From Prinia subflava (lineage: Eukaryota; Chordata; Aves; Passeriformes; Cisticolidae), in NCBI RefSeq assembly GCF_021018805.1, contig NW_026960611.1, positions 310,001 to 374,000 of the forward strand: DNA of 64,000 nt. The letters are read 5' to 3'. This document shows positions 41,756 to 54,483 of this stretch, piece by piece (position 1 is the stretch's first letter; each line of letters opens with the position of its first letter). Both the position numbers and the translations under genes were made by a program. The notes below the pieces were generated by a model that saw only the letters and a list, made by a program, of their open reading frames with translations, searched no databases and was not told where the DNA came from.

Positions 41756-43700
41756 CTTAGCTGAAAAGAGTCTCCTTCTCTACTGCAAGGTGTTAATTTT
41801 TAGTTTCCCGTGAGTGAATGGACACCAAAGTTTATGAATGGTAAAAGTCCATCTCTGGAAATGTTGATGATGATGGTTCTCTGATGACTGGTGCTTCGAT
41901 GCTTTTTATGAGGTGCTCTGATAGCAGATGATAGTGCTCTGATGGCTCTGTCATCCAGGGAGGGGAAGACTGATAGCTTATCTTAATGTGTCCTTTTCTG
42001 ATGCCAAAGAGAAGGCCAGTGTTTCCATTAAATCCTTTGTCTCCTTTCTAAATGAAATTCCAGGGTGGTGCCTGCTTCTATCTCAGTGAATTTTCAAGGC
42101 AGATTGAAACTATAGTCTCATATAACATATATACAATGGTTTTCATAATTTTTTTAACATGTCATAACCCATAAGAACACGAGTTTACATCCCATATTTT
42201 TCACATTTGGTATACGGATGCTAAGTTCTATTATGATCAATTTCTGTTAAATTTAAGTGTGGTTCAGATTAAGCAAGGTTAAGGTTAAGTGTTCCTCAGT
42301 TTAATTCTAAGTTTTGTTAAGGTTTTGTTCTGTTAAGTTTAAGGGATATTCACTTTTGTTGAACCTAAGTGTTATTAAATTTTAGTGATGTTAAGTTTAC
42401 ATTTTATTAATTTGAAGTTCTGTTACATGTAAGTTCTGTAACATGTAAGTTAATGCAGTCTAAAATTTTTCTTCTGTCAAATTTCATTCATATCGAGTTA
42501 AAGTGCTGTTTAATTTAAAGTTAATTTGTGTTAAAAGATCCTTGTCTAAATTTCAAAGAATAGTTATTTCTTTTAGAAATAACATGACTCCAACTGAAGC
42601 AGCTGTGATGAAACACTGATAAACGCCTGCTTGTGGATGGAAGAAGATGCAGTTTGTTTGCAATCTCTGCTGTTTTACCTTTCACAGATAACACAGAAGA
42701 GTCAGTAATAATTCTATATCATAGCTGTTATTAGTTGTAAGCTATTTTAGGGTTTTCCTGTTTTTCATTTTAAGGTCATAAGTACATGACTCTATAGAAC
42801 AGTGTTATCTTAACTCCCTAGGATGGTTAGTGCTAATATATTGATTACATGATGTGAGTTTATTGATTTTATAATAAGTATTATTTATAAGATGATAGTG
42901 TATTTATAGCCGACATCTTATATACTTTAACATCTCTGTGTAATTATTTAGAAAACGTGTTGTTTCAAATTTTTTTTTATTTTTTAGCTGCTTTAAGCAT
43001 TTCATAACTGCTATTAAGAACCTTGTTTTAAAAATATGTTAAGGGACATCACTCCATTTTAGAGCCCTGGCTCTGCCTGGACAGGATGTTTTGCTGGCAG
43101 GCCCAGATGTTTTCTGCCTCAAAACAGTATTCAAGTCTCTTTGACTTGGCAATCTGACTTTATCAATATGACAGCTGAACATATTTTAAGGTGAGGTTGG
43201 GGAATCATTATCTGGAGAATGATTGTCCAGATCTCCATTGATTTGAGGTTTATCAGCTGTTGCAGTTTTGAAGATGATAATACAGTGTTAAGTACTTGAT
43301 AATTATTTAATTTCACATGCGCTATTAATTGTATTTATTATCTGACTAATTTCTAATTACTATGAGATTTGATCACAACACATTATTTTGCCTTAATGTT
43401 TTATCATATTCATAACCAAAGACACATCTCATTAAAAAAAAAATAAAAGAAGGGGAATTTAGTGCCTTAAGAATGTTCGAATAATACAAGATGTATATTA
43501 GAACTTTAGACAACAGATAATCTTGAATAATGCAATGTTTATATTAAAAATTTGGAAAAAGGGTTATCAAATTTAAATCTCAGATTGAGTGACAACAAAG
43601 CCTAATTGATTCATTAACTTAAGGAGAAGATATGCCTGTATTTTATCATCAACAGGTTCAAAGCAGTCATCTCTTCGATTCGATCAGACACCAATCACCT
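41756..43700. other. AT-rich region, no gene recognised
   Basis: No frame above 65 codons. At 42230-42540 the motif TTAAGT/GTTAAG and its near variants recur many times with irregular spacing. No LTR ends paired. Confidence 0.5.
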
Positions 43701-43934
43701 CTGAAGAATGAGGCTCAGTGAAAAAAGAAATCATTGTACAGTCTTTGTGGCCAGAAAAAGAACAGAAGTAGGACTCCCAAGACATAGTTATGTCTGGAAA
43801 CTACAGAGAAAATTTGACAACAAAGCCTTATGTCATCATCATGGTACTGAGCTCCTACTAACCTTCTTCAGTTATTCCCTGTTTCAGGATCCAGGAGGAC
43901 ATTCAGTGATGTCAAAGACCAACATCTTCAGCTG

Positions 43935-44640
43935 ATGGACTTTTTCTTGAGTCTCAACTATTTGGACTTTAAAATAATGATCATTTATCTCAATTTCCCT
44001 AAGAGACATTGGACATATATAGAAATGCAAGCTTATGGTGTAATTAATTATACCTCACGCAATATCTCACATGCCTTTAATGTGCCTTTGCAGTTACCAA
44101 AGGATGTGTTTTTAATTTGTGGTGATCAGGATAATGCAGACTTTGGGGGATTCGGTTTTATTATTTCTGCATCCTTTTTGGCACCCTGGGTGGTTGCAGC
44201 TCAAGCTTTAATTACACTGAATAAACTTAGTTGTTAGGTGGCCAAACAAGCCAATGACACATCTGTAACTTTAAGTAGGTTATTAGTAAATGTAGATAGT
44301 ATTAGACATGCAACCTTACAGAACAGAGCAGCTATTGATTCTTTTATATTGGTGCATGGTCATGGAGATCAAGATTTTAAGAGCATGTGTTGTATGAATT
44401 TGTCAGATCACAGTAAATCAATTCACAAGAGCATTCTAAATTTGAAAGAAAGAGTTAATCATTTACAGGTGGATAAAGGATGAGAATGGTTAAATAATTT
44501 TCTTACAAGTTGGGGAATTACTGGATTGCTTAAAGCATTGTTAAAGTTGGACTGGTAATTTTGCTGGTGATTATAATCATTACTTTATATCACCCCTGTC
44601 TGCTTGAATTTTTGCAAAGAGCCCTGCAAAAATCCTTAGC
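43935..44640 (+). pseudogene. env: retroviral env remnant (end of SU and TM)
   Basis: One frame, broken by TAG at 44235-44237, encodes a piece with LPKDVFLICGDQ. It then jumps to ASFLAPWVVAAQALITLNKL, and after the stop come LQNRAAIDSFILVHGHG and CCMNLSDHS, the immunosuppressive-type helix and CX6CC region of a class I TM subunit. The first cysteine of CX6CC is absent. SU cleavage and fusion peptide sequence are missing between the two pieces, indicating an internal deletion. A second stop occurs at 44481-44483. A PPT and LTR follow directly. Not functional. Confidence 0.7.
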
Positions 44641-44663
44641 AGCTGTGTTTGTGGCTCAAATAC

Positions 44664-44677
44664 AAAAAAGGGGGAAT
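44664..44677 (+). other. polypurine tract after env remnant
   Basis: AAAAAAGGGGGAAT ends against TGTGGATG, the start of the 3' LTR. Confidence 0.75.
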
Positions 44678-45055
44678 TGTGGATGAAGCCAAAGCTGGCC
44701 TGTCATTTCTTTCTAGTGCAGCTAACAAGCAATTTGCAAGTTCCCATATGAAGCTATTTTGAGAACGAGCAGTTTCTTTAACACAACAATCTATTTTGAG
44801 GGTGAAAAACAAATGCAGCTGTAATAACAAGGGATTTGTCCCATGAGAGTCAGTAAAGAAAATATGTAAACAATCCAAGAATGGATAGATTTGATAGACA
44901 AGTAGAATACCTTTTACTCACCAGTAGAATAATTAACAAGAAAGCTATTAACCACGAGGTTAGTAAAAACTGTATAAAAGACAGCATGTTGCCATAATAA
45001 AGAGAGCCTTCTGAAGATTTTACTGTGTCACTCTATATGTCATGGCTGCCCTTAT
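44678..45055 (+). mobile_element. 3' LTR, family L, of the env-bearing ERV
   Basis: Begins TGTGGATGAAGCC after the PPT, TATAAAAG at about 44973 and AATAAAG at about 44997. The end is taken near 45055 because U5 is usually short; exact terminus uncertain. Confidence 0.6.
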
Positions 45056-45530
45056 AATGAGATGTATCCAACCCTAAGATAGTGATGAGTTTGTGATAAT
45101 TTACAAAGATCAAGGTACCAGAATGTAGCAATCTATTTGAACAGCTTGGGCCATGGTGTGCTCCAGCCAAACCACCTGTAGTTATTCTTATCAGAACTCT
45201 TTGGAATTCATCAAGATTACTGAGACATAAACAGTGCTAAAATAAGTAAGAAGAAGCTGAGAGACAGAATACCAAGACTGCAAGAACTAGATAAAGGAGG
45301 CCCATGAAGCAATGGACTGTAACCAGTCATATTCCCTGGAAGGTGCATACTGAACGCATGGACAAGGTAGAGGCTCCAACCAAATAATGCGTGATCGCAT
45401 GAACAAGTAGTCTTAGACTGTATAAATATAGCTTAATGTAAACAATAAATGGCTTCTGCCAAATCACAGTGGTTGGTCGTACAGAAGTCCTGAGCTCCCG
45501 CACCAGAAGAGGAAGGCACATTAACCTCTG
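45056..45530 (+). mobile_element. second LTR-like unit downstream of LTR-L
   Basis: TATAAATAT near 45420 and AATAAATGG near 45445 give a second promoter/poly(A) pair 450 bp after the first, implying a separate LTR or one bipartite LTR with the preceding unit. Termini not resolved. Confidence 0.45.
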
Positions 45531-46680
45531 GTTAGACTGTTTTGGCATTATTTGGATGAGTCATAGTGATTTATATACTCTGAGACTGTGGGAGGCCTTG
45601 AAAAGGAAAGGAGACCAGATGAATGGGCAAATAAAAAGTACAAATTTAATGAGATTTTAAGATTCAGCACGTAAATTTTCCCTTTTAATAAGGGAATCTA
45701 GAAAAGCAGTTCCTAAGAAAACAACATATTGACTCCTACATTTTTGTTCTGAGGTGAAAGTATCAATTTCTAGAACTATAAAGACTTCACACTATGTTGC
45801 AAGGGTTTTATACACCCTCTCAGTTTCACTTCAAGGACAAGAATTTGTATACAATCAAGTATTTTACTTGGTAGTTTTTTAGGTACAGAAATGGTCAGGC
45901 AGACCAGATTTTCTTAACTCTTCCAACACTGCACTCCATTTTAGATCTGCCTGCACTTTCTTAGACCACAACATTCCCAGAAGGATACTAGAGGGAAAGG
46001 CCATTAGAAAATGGTACTTAATTTTACTTGGGAAGATTCCTTTCTGTCAAGAGCATTTTTCTAATTAGCCGAGTACCACAAGTACCACATTAAGAAACCC
46101 AGCATCACAAGCAAAAAGATACTTCCCAATTTAAATCCTTGAAAATTAACATGAAGAAACAAGAATGATGGGATATCTACTTGATTTCTCTGAAAATGTT
46201 TCTGATTAAGCCCTTTCACAAGTACCTCCTGAGCAAGGAATAAGTATCCCTTCTATATTTTTTAGGAGTTCTGAGAGCAATACCTAACACTGTTGGACTT
46301 TCACCATTTTTCTTGTGCCCCTTGCCCATCCTCAACATGCACCAAAATGCCCACTTGCAGAAGCAAGGGAGAGCATAAACAGGAGATTCCTTCAGACAAG
46401 ATGTGGCTATATTCTCCTTTCCATTCTCCCTTGTCTGCAACACAAATTTCTGGTGTCTGTTCTTCAGAGACTAAGTTACTGAACGTACTGCAACACTCAG
46501 AAATGCATCTTAAGCTGAGGTTCTGGCTGAGGGGTGGCCAGCGAGGCACAGGGATTTTCACTTGGCTTTAAGCTAGAGAGCATATGCCTGGCTAGCAGAG
46601 GAGTCCAGGACTCAGCATGGGCTGGCCAGAGGATCAGCTCCACCTGTATCACACATAGCTCTGCAACAGTGTTCCTAGGA
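45531..46680. other. no gene recognised
   Basis: Single-copy-looking sequence in this window. Overlapping short frames on both strands at 46216-46571 carry no domain. No LTR or LINE signature. Confidence 0.45.
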
Positions 46681-46689
46681 ACAAGTTGT

Positions 46690-47094
46690 ACCTCAGTGTG
46701 GTGGTGGGTTTTTGTTAAGCTGTTTTGGGTTCTGTATCTCAATGGTTCTTCCCTGTTTCCCCTCACTCGATGAGTCGGGTGCTGTCCAGGCATGTCCCCC
46801 CTTTGTCTCTGTCTACCTCTCCTACCCCTGCCCTGTCTCTGGAAGCTTCAGTCAGCTGTCCATCTTTCCCCTGACCCTGCCCTATGTTATGGAAAAACCC
46901 CTGTCCATCTGTCCTGGGACCAATCACCTGCTTGTTCCACACCCCCCACCCTTCAGTTTTAAAAGAGGGCGCGGGCTTTGTCCCTTTCTCCTTTTCGTAC
47001 CCCCCTCTTGGAGAATAAAGGTCTCTGAGAAATCGTACACAAAAGAGTCTTCTCTAGTCCTTGCTCCAAAGTCTAGACACCGCAACACTTGTTT
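46690..47094 (+). mobile_element. solo LTR-like unit, family O
   Basis: A pyrimidine-rich U3 from TGTGGTGGTGGG, a TTTAAAAGAGG box near 46957, AATAAAGG near 47014 and an end near CCGCAACA. Box order and size fit an LTR. No duplication or partner copy found. Confidence 0.5.
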
Positions 47095-47419
47095 GCCAAA
47101 GAACAGCCTTGTTCTGCACCGTTACCTGAATCTGCTGGCAGGTTTGGGAAAGGCCCTTGGCACAGCTGGGAATCGGAGCTAGCTGGGGTTCTACCGGCTC
47201 GTGTCACCTCAGTTCAGTAATTTAGTCATAGCAGCAATTGCAATAGAAGCTAAGAACCTCTCAGACACCTTGGAAAAGTGAGTTTATGGAAAATAAGGTT
47301 ATCCGACCACCACAAATAGAGCTCCCACCTGGCTGCTGAAAGATGCTGCTGCTTTGCCAAAATGCAGTGACAGCCCATCTGTTTGTGGTTTCTTGCAAGG
47401 AAAGAAAACAGGTGATCTC

Positions 47420-49230
47420 TGAAAAGAACAGGGCATATGCCTTTATTAATATTCAGCTCTTTATTAAAGTGATCAGCTCTTTATTAAAGTCATCAGCTGG
47501 ATTGTAGGATCCGACATGAGTTTTTCAAGCTGCTGTAGCAATCCGAAGGAGCAGGTGCTGTCCCAGTTCATCACTCAGCTGCAAACAGTAGGTGCCAAGT
47601 CCTTGTTCCCATAGGAAAAGCTAGAAGCTCTCTCTGGTCAACCATCAGAAGGCAGAGCGGTGAGGGGTCTGCCACTGGAGTGCAAAGCAGCAGACATCAG
47701 CTCTTTACCCTCATGGAAAAGCCTTGAGAGTTTCTCGCTTTCTGTCTCTGTCCTTCGAGTTGGCCTAGTCCCCACTGTAAGAGTTGGTCTGAAAATCCCT
47801 CATCTGCCTCACGACTGTCAGAGGCTGAGACCCCCATGGACCCTGGGCCACAGCACAGGAGTTCTGGCCTGATTGAGGAGAGATCCAAGCTTCTCCCTGC
47901 AGCTGCACCCACTGGGCCAAGATGCCCTCCTCAGGGACCCATGCAGGAACAATGGACACTGTCACGGTTCCTGGGCCGTGTTTGCAGAGGCCGTGTTTGC
48001 TTTGACTGACTGTGCTGTACCTGCTGCAGAGCCCAGACCTGCTTGCCCCAAACCTGCCTGATCTGAATGGTTGCACCTGATTCCCAGAGCAATGGGCCTC
48101 CTCACAGTGACTTGGGTGCTCCCCCCACGCTGGCCAGGTGCCCCCCACTTCTGCCTGCATTGGCCGGGTGCCCCCTGCTTCTGAAATGACTATAAAAGCT
48201 TCCCCCTGCGACTCACAGTCTGAGGCCCTCCCCGGCGGACGACGGATCTATTGATGCGTGCCACAAGGACTGCGAAGGTGGTCTATTGGTACCAGCATCA
48301 CGAGGACTCACGTCTGTTCGGTCGGTAGCTATACCACCCTTTTCCTCTTTTCTCTCTCTCTCTGTCTCTTTTCCCTTCTTTTCTATCTCATAAATGTGTG
48401 TATCAATAAAGATACAATTGATTTTACTTGAACTAAGTTCTCATTGCCTCTTTTTGCACTCTGAAATAAAAAAGAACCATCACGACTATCCTTTGGCTCG
48501 TGACACCCACGCCCGTCTGACTCTTAATAGATCATGGCGAGCTCTCAAACCAGGTCAGGGGGTGCGTCCACCTCCTCCTCGGCAAGAGCATCACCTGGAT
48601 CTTTCACTGTGTCCAGTCTTCCATTTTGGGGTGCCTTTCATCCCCAAAGAACTCTCTCCCAGCGTGCTGTGTGTTCGTCTTTTTTGCATATGCCCTCCTC
48701 AAGTAGGCAGCATGAGGGGGGGGAACTAGGTAAGCTCCGATTACGGTAGGCACAGCTAGGACAATCAACTTGCTTTTAACATGCTAATGTAGAAATGCAG
48801 GACCGGCAGAATGGCTGCCCAGCCCCGCCAGGGATGAGGGTCACCTGTCTCTGAGGTGCCGGGGCACCGGCCCCTCCCATTGCCCCCTCCAGAGCTCCAC
48901 AGAACCACGCTCGGCACTCCCCCCGCTTCCCAGGGGCAGGGGCCGTGACACCAGCCACGGCTCTCAGCCGGCTGGCTGGGCCGCCGCTTCCCAGGGGCAG
49001 AGGCAGCGACACCAGCTGCTGCAGTGGTTCTGGGCATCTGCCAAGGCATCTCCCCAGGACAGGGCCCTGCCTATAGCGGCGAGGGTCCGGCAGTAGATCT
49101 GTCAGGGCTGGGGGCAGCAGTAGCCATCTCAGGAGTTCCAGAGACATAATCCCGCCACATCTTGGGCTACGGCAGCTACACAGGGGCAGCCTTTGGAGCA
49201 TCCACACTCACTGAGAATTCATTCATAACA
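47420..49230 (-). mobile_element. LTR family F, divergent copy 5, split by LTR-H
   Basis: 47420-47775 matches LTR-F in reverse from TGAAAAGAACAGGGCATATG. 48511-48620 continues the family (CTCAAACCAGGTCAGGGGGTGC). The far part to 49230, ending ATTCATAACA, is strongly diverged and GC-rich. Target duplication not certain. Confidence 0.65.
47776..48505 (+). mobile_element. solo LTR, family H (copy 1)
   Basis: 730 bp, TGTAAGAG to GTGACA, with 5 bp duplication CCCAC (47771-47775, 48506-48510). TATAAA at 48191-48196 and AATAAA at 48405-48410 in proper order. A second copy lies reversed at 59566-60276. Confidence 0.9.
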
Positions 49231-50044
49231 GTCTCCATCAAAGCCTGCTTTATTTCGCATCTGCACCAGGTGAGGGATATTAATTCACAAGGTCAGTAAG
49301 TGCCTCTCATCTGAGGGGAAGAAATTAAGACACCAAACCACCATTTGACATAGCTGGATCATAACTTTAATCTGTTAACTCTGCAGCTGGAAGGTATATA
49401 CAAAGCAAGTGCTCAGGTGAAGGAAGAGGATGACATTCTGGAGAAGAATAACGGAACAAAAGTATCTTAACGATTAAGATACAAAAAGCAGCCAAAGACT
49501 TAAAATAGAGGCAGCAAATATATCCCCATAATGCAGTTCACGAGTTCCTCTCATTAAGGAAGTCACAAGTCACCTACAATGTGAATGTAACCTTTGTGGA
49601 CAGACTAAGTCCAGTAAGATCACTAGGTACTCTTGCTATGATCTTAAAAATGGATCTATGTGGAAAATTAACAACTGACACTAGAAACAAATGCCTATTA
49701 ACTGTTCATTGGTAATTTATTCATCTTGGACTAACACCAGAAGCACAGATAAGGGGAACCAAACAAATGGACTCACTTCTTTATCGCAATCTCAGGAAGT
49801 GCCCAAGCAAAGCACTACCAGTTCTTCCTACCAGACTTGACTATACAAGGGAGAAAACTGGAGGAATTATCAGACATAAGGTGAAGAGGGTGAGAACCAC
49901 CCTCATTTCTCTGCTCAAGCCAACACTGCAAAGTAGCTTCTGCTTCCTTAGGAAGGTCTATCACATAACACCCAATTGTTACTGAGACATTGCTACCTAG
50001 CAGAAACCATGATTCTTCTCTTCACCTCATTCCTGGAAATTCCT
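49231..50044. other. no gene recognised
   Basis: AT-rich, one 72-codon frame at 49767-49985 without any recognisable domain. Ends at the LTR-M boundary. Confidence 0.45.
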
Positions 50045-50849
50045 TGTCTTGGTTTGAAAGACAGGTATCTGCTAGGGAGAGGCAGGACCTCCCTAGAGAT
50101 GGAGAATTCAAATCCCCTCCCTCCAAATTATTATAATTTAGAATATTAAAGGGGCTTTCAGACAGAGGTATGGGGATACAAATAACAGTTCTTCACTGGT
50201 ATGTACGACAAAACAAACAAACCACAACTACAGCATTAATAATAAACAGAACCAGGAACTTCAAGGGCTTTCTTTCACAAAGCCCAGGGCAGTTTGATCT
50301 TGGTGCCCCTGTGGGACTCCAAGAAACCAAGCTGGAGCGGTGGAAAATCCCGGGCTGGTGGATGAGATCAGAAGGTCCACACTGGTAGCTGGAACGGCAG
50401 GGATGTCCTGGCAGAGCAGGGGCAGTGCGGGGCTACAGAGTAGTAGAAAGCCTCAAAGCAGTGCCGAAGGAGCGGTGGTGGTGGGGCAGGGCCGGCCCAG
50501 CTCCAGCAGGGCAGGAGGAGGCAAGCTCAGAATTCCTGGGCACAGAAGCAGATGATGGTAGATTTCCCAGGACAGGACAGAGTGATGACAGTGAACTCTT
50601 CCTGCAGCAAGCAGCAGTTTGACTGTCCTCTCTGATGCCAAGAGCAAGAGAGCGAAACTGTCCCAAACCTCAATTTATCTCTCCCCTCTGAGGGAAACTC
50701 CCAAAGACCCAAAAACAATAGCTGTAGCCTGGTGCTGCCATTTCCTTTGACCGCTTCTTTGTTTTAGTCAAGCACTCAGTTGTTAGTCTCCTAGAATCTT
50801 GTGGGGAAAAATTCTATAAGTAAAAAAGAAACAAATCTAACCCCCAACA
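50045..50849 (-). mobile_element. 3' LTR, family M, of ERVL copy 1
   Basis: Plus-strand ends TGTCTTGG and CCCCCAACA. It is followed at 50850-50875 by TTATCCACCCCGAATTTTTT, which on the minus strand is the PPT region. About 85-90% similar by eye to 53542-54334. Confidence 0.8.
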
Positions 50850-50989
50850 TTATCCACCCCGAATTTTTTTCCATACCAACCTATTACATTGAATTTAAAC
50901 CTTTAAATATATACATACATACACTGCCTTAATCATATACATATATACATGCAGATACGGATACAGACACAGTGATGTGAGTAGTTCAC

Positions 50990-53541
50990 CTTACAGGAAG
51001 GTCTCTTTGAGGTATGCATCAGGTCTCTCAATACTTTTGTATCACCCACCAGGTGCAACCTGGTCCCTGAGCGAAAACAACCCCATGGATGTGATTGTCT
51101 TTGCTGGAGGCAGAATTAATCCAAACAGTTTTTCCTAGCATACCTGTCATGCGTACCACTGGAACCTTATCTCCATCTGTTGTTCTCAGGGGCTCAAACT
51201 GGGCAGGGCCTGCTCGGCTGGTGGAACCTCAAGTGTTCACTAACCATGTGGCCTTTGCTAAATTAATCTCCCAGTTCTTGAAAGTCCCCCCACCCAGTGC
51301 CTTCAAGGTGGTTTTAAGCAGAGCATTGCACCGTTCAACTTTCCCAGCCGCTGGTGCATGATAAGGAATATGATACGCTCACTCGATGCCATGTTCCCTA
51401 GCCCAGGTTGTTATAAGGCTGTTCTTGAAATGGGTTCCATTGTCTGACTCGATTCTCTCAGGGGTGCCATGTCTCCACAGGACTTGCTTTTCCAGGCCCA
51501 GGATGGTGTTCCGGGCAGTAGCGTGAGGCACAGGGTAGGTTTCCAGCCATCCAGTGGTGGCTTCCACCATGGTCAGCACGTAGCGCTTGCCTTGGCGGGT
51601 TTGGGGAAGGGTGATGTAGTCAATTTGCCAGGCTTCCCCATACCTGTATTTGGACCACCGCCTGCCATACCATAGGGGCTTCACTTGCTTGGCCTGCTTT
51701 ATTGCAGCACACGTCTCACAGTCATGGATAACCTGAGAAATGCTGTCCATGGTTAGGTTAACTCCTCGGTCTCGTGCCCACTTATAGGTGGCATCTCTGC
51801 CCCGATGACCTGAGGCATCATGGGCCCATCGAGCTAGGAACAACTCTCCCTTGTGTTGCCAATCTAAGTCTATCTTGGCAGCTTGATCTACTTGCTCATT
51901 GTTTCGGTGCTCCTCATTAGCCTGACTCTTGGGGACATGGGCATCTACATGGCAGACTTTTACAGGTAGCTTCTCTACCTGAGCAGCAATGTCTTTTCAT
52001 TCATCAGCAGCCCAGATTGGTTTTCCCCTGTGCTGCCAGTTGGCCTTTTTCCACCTTTCCAACCAACCTCACAGAGCATTGGCCACCATCCATGAATCAG
52101 TGTAGAGGTAGAGCTTTGGCCACTTCTCTCTTTCAGCAATGTCCAAGGCCAACTGAACAGCTTTGAGTTCAGCGAATTGGCTTGACCCACCTTCTCCTCC
52201 AGTGCCTTGTGCAACCTGTCGTGTGGGGCTCCATATGGCTGCTTTCCACTTCTGGTTCATCCCTACAATGAGACAGGAACCGTCAGTAAAAAGAGCGTAG
52301 CACGTTTCTTCTGCTGGCAGGTGGTTACATGGTGGAGCTTCTTCAGCACGTGTTACTTATTCCTGCTCCTCTTCGTCCATGAGACTAAAGTTTTCACCTT
52401 CAGGCCAGTTTGTAATTATCTCCAAAATCCCAGGGCGATTCGAGTTTCCAATACGGGTGCGCTGAGTGACGAGGGCAGTCCATTTGCTCCATGTGGTGTC
52501 GGTGGCGTGGTGGGTAGAGGGAACTTTTCCTTTGAACATCCACCCCAACACTGGTAATCAGGGTGCCAGGAGGAGTTGTGCTTCCGTGCTAATCACCTCC
52601 AAGGTGGCTTGAACTCCTTTACAGGCAGCCAAGATTTCCTTCTCTGTGGGAGTGTATCTGGCTTCGGACCCTCTGTAACTTCAGCTCCAGAATCCCAGTG
52701 GACAGACTCGAGTCTCACCAGGCACCTTCTGCCAAAGGCTCCAGGACAGACCATGATTCCCAGCTGCAGAGTAGAGCACGTTCTTCACCTCTGGTCCTGT
52801 CTTAACTGGGCCAAGGGCTACCGTATGAGCGATCTCCTGCTTGATCTGGGCAAAGGCTTGCTGGTGTTCAGGGCCCCAGTGGAAATCGTCCTTCTTGCGG
52901 GTAACCAGGGAGAGAGATCACAATCTGGCTGTACTCAGGAATGTGCATTCTCCAAAACCTAAGGCACCTAGGAAAGCTTGTGTTTCCTTCTTGCTGGTCG
53001 GTGGAGACATCGCAGTGATCTTATTGATGACCTCCGTGGGAATCTGATGCCGCCCATCTTCCCACTTTACTCCCAGGAACTGGATCTCCTTGGCAAGTTT
53101 CTTGACTTTGCTCTTCTTGATGGCAAAACCGGCTTCCAGGAGAATCTGAATGATTTTCTTTCTCAAACACTTCTATCGCCATGTTCCCCCACACAATGAT
53201 GTCATCAATGCACTGTAGATGTTCCGGAGCCTCACCCTTTTCTAATGCAGCCTGGATCAGTCCATGGCAGACGGTGGGACTGTTTCCACCCTTGGGGTAG
53301 TCAGTTCCAGGTGTACTGCACGCCTCTCCAGGTGAAAGCAAACTGTGGCCTGCATTCTGCTGCCAGGGAAATGGAGAAAAATGCATTGGCAATGTCAAGA
53401 GTGGGGTACCATTTTGCTGCCTTGGACTCCAGCTCCTAGTGGAGTTCCAGCATGTCTGGCACAGTGGCGCTCAGCGGTGGAGTCACTTCATTCAAGGCAG
53501 AATAGTCCACAGTAAGTTTCCATTCTCCGTCAGATTTGCGC
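50990..53541 (-). pseudogene. pol: ERVL-type pol, copy 1 (truncated)
   Basis: Very similar to copy 2 at 54484-57711 but broken by frameshifts and stops. Pieces seen: RT from the second half of the palm (catalytic box as CIDDIIVWGN near 53205), RNase H (53000-52000) and integrase (51843-51379, with DCETC, WQIDYI, SDNGTHFKN). The N-terminus of pol is cut at 53541 by LTR-M. The decay pattern differs from copy 2, so both were independent insertions or an old duplication. Confidence 0.85.
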
Positions 53542-54334
53542 TGTCTTGGTTTGAAAGACAGATATCTGCTAGGAAGGGGCAGGACCTCCCTAGAGATGGA
53601 GAATTCAAATCCCCTCCCTCCAAATTATTCCGATTAAAAAAAAAATTAAAGGAGCTTTCAGGCAGAGGTATGGGGGTAGGAATAACAGTTCTTTACTAGT
53701 ATATATGACAAAACGACAAATAAACAACAACTACAGCATCAATAATAAACAGAACCAAGAACCTTGAGGGCTTTCTTTTACAAAAGCCCAGAGCAGTTTG
53801 ATCTCGGCGCCCCTGCAGGGCTCCGAGAGGCCGAACTGGAAGGAAGGAAAGTCCCGGGCTGGTGGATGAGATGAGGAGCTCTGCGCTGGCAGCTGGAGCA
53901 GCAGGGGTGTCCCGGCAGGGCTGGGCAGTGCAGGGCTACAGAGTAGCAGTGGAACCTCCAAGCTCCGAAGAAGCAGCAGCGGTGGGGGGAGAGGCTGGAG
54001 AAAGCGAGCTCAGGATTCCCGGGTACACGAGCAGATGATGATAGATTTCCCAGGACGAGACAGAGGCAGAGGGCAGCCTGACCGTCCTCCTTGGCGCTGA
54101 GAGCAAGAGTGCCTCCCCCTCCCCCAGATCTGTCTTTTTGCCTTTCCCAAAGCTCATCATCTCTCCCCTCTGAGGGACACTCCCAGGGACTCAGAAACAA
54201 TAGGTGTAGCCTCGTGCTGCTATATCTCTCAAGTACCCCTTTTTGTTCTGACTAAGTAGTCATTAAGGCTTCTTGGAAACTTATGGGAAAAAAATTCTGT
54301 GAGAAGAAAAAAAAACCAAATCTAACCCCCAACA
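53542..54334 (-). mobile_element. 3' LTR, family M, of ERVL copy 2
   Basis: 793 bp, TGTCTTGG to CCCAACA on the plus strand. One side abuts the copy 2 PPT; the other abuts RT sequence of copy 1 at TTTGCGC. Confidence 0.85.
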
Positions 54335-54358
54335 TCATCCACCCCGAATTTTTTCCCA
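54335..54358 (-). other. polypurine tract of ERVL copy 2
   Basis: Minus strand GGGAAAAAATTCGGGGTGGA next to the 3' LTR; same block follows the LTR of copy 1. Confidence 0.65.
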
Positions 54359-54483
54359 TACCAACCTATTACATTGAATTTAAACCTTTAAAAACAAAAT
54401 ATATATATATATATATACACACATGCATGACCTAAATTATATACATCTATACATACAGCTATGGGTACAGACATGTGGGTAGT

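Noticed and set aside
46216..47182. Overlapping frames of 75-156 codons possibly representing host exons
   Set aside because: No splice-site-bounded conserved protein is recognisable, and the 46.7-47.1 kb part has LTR promoter and poly(A) boxes.
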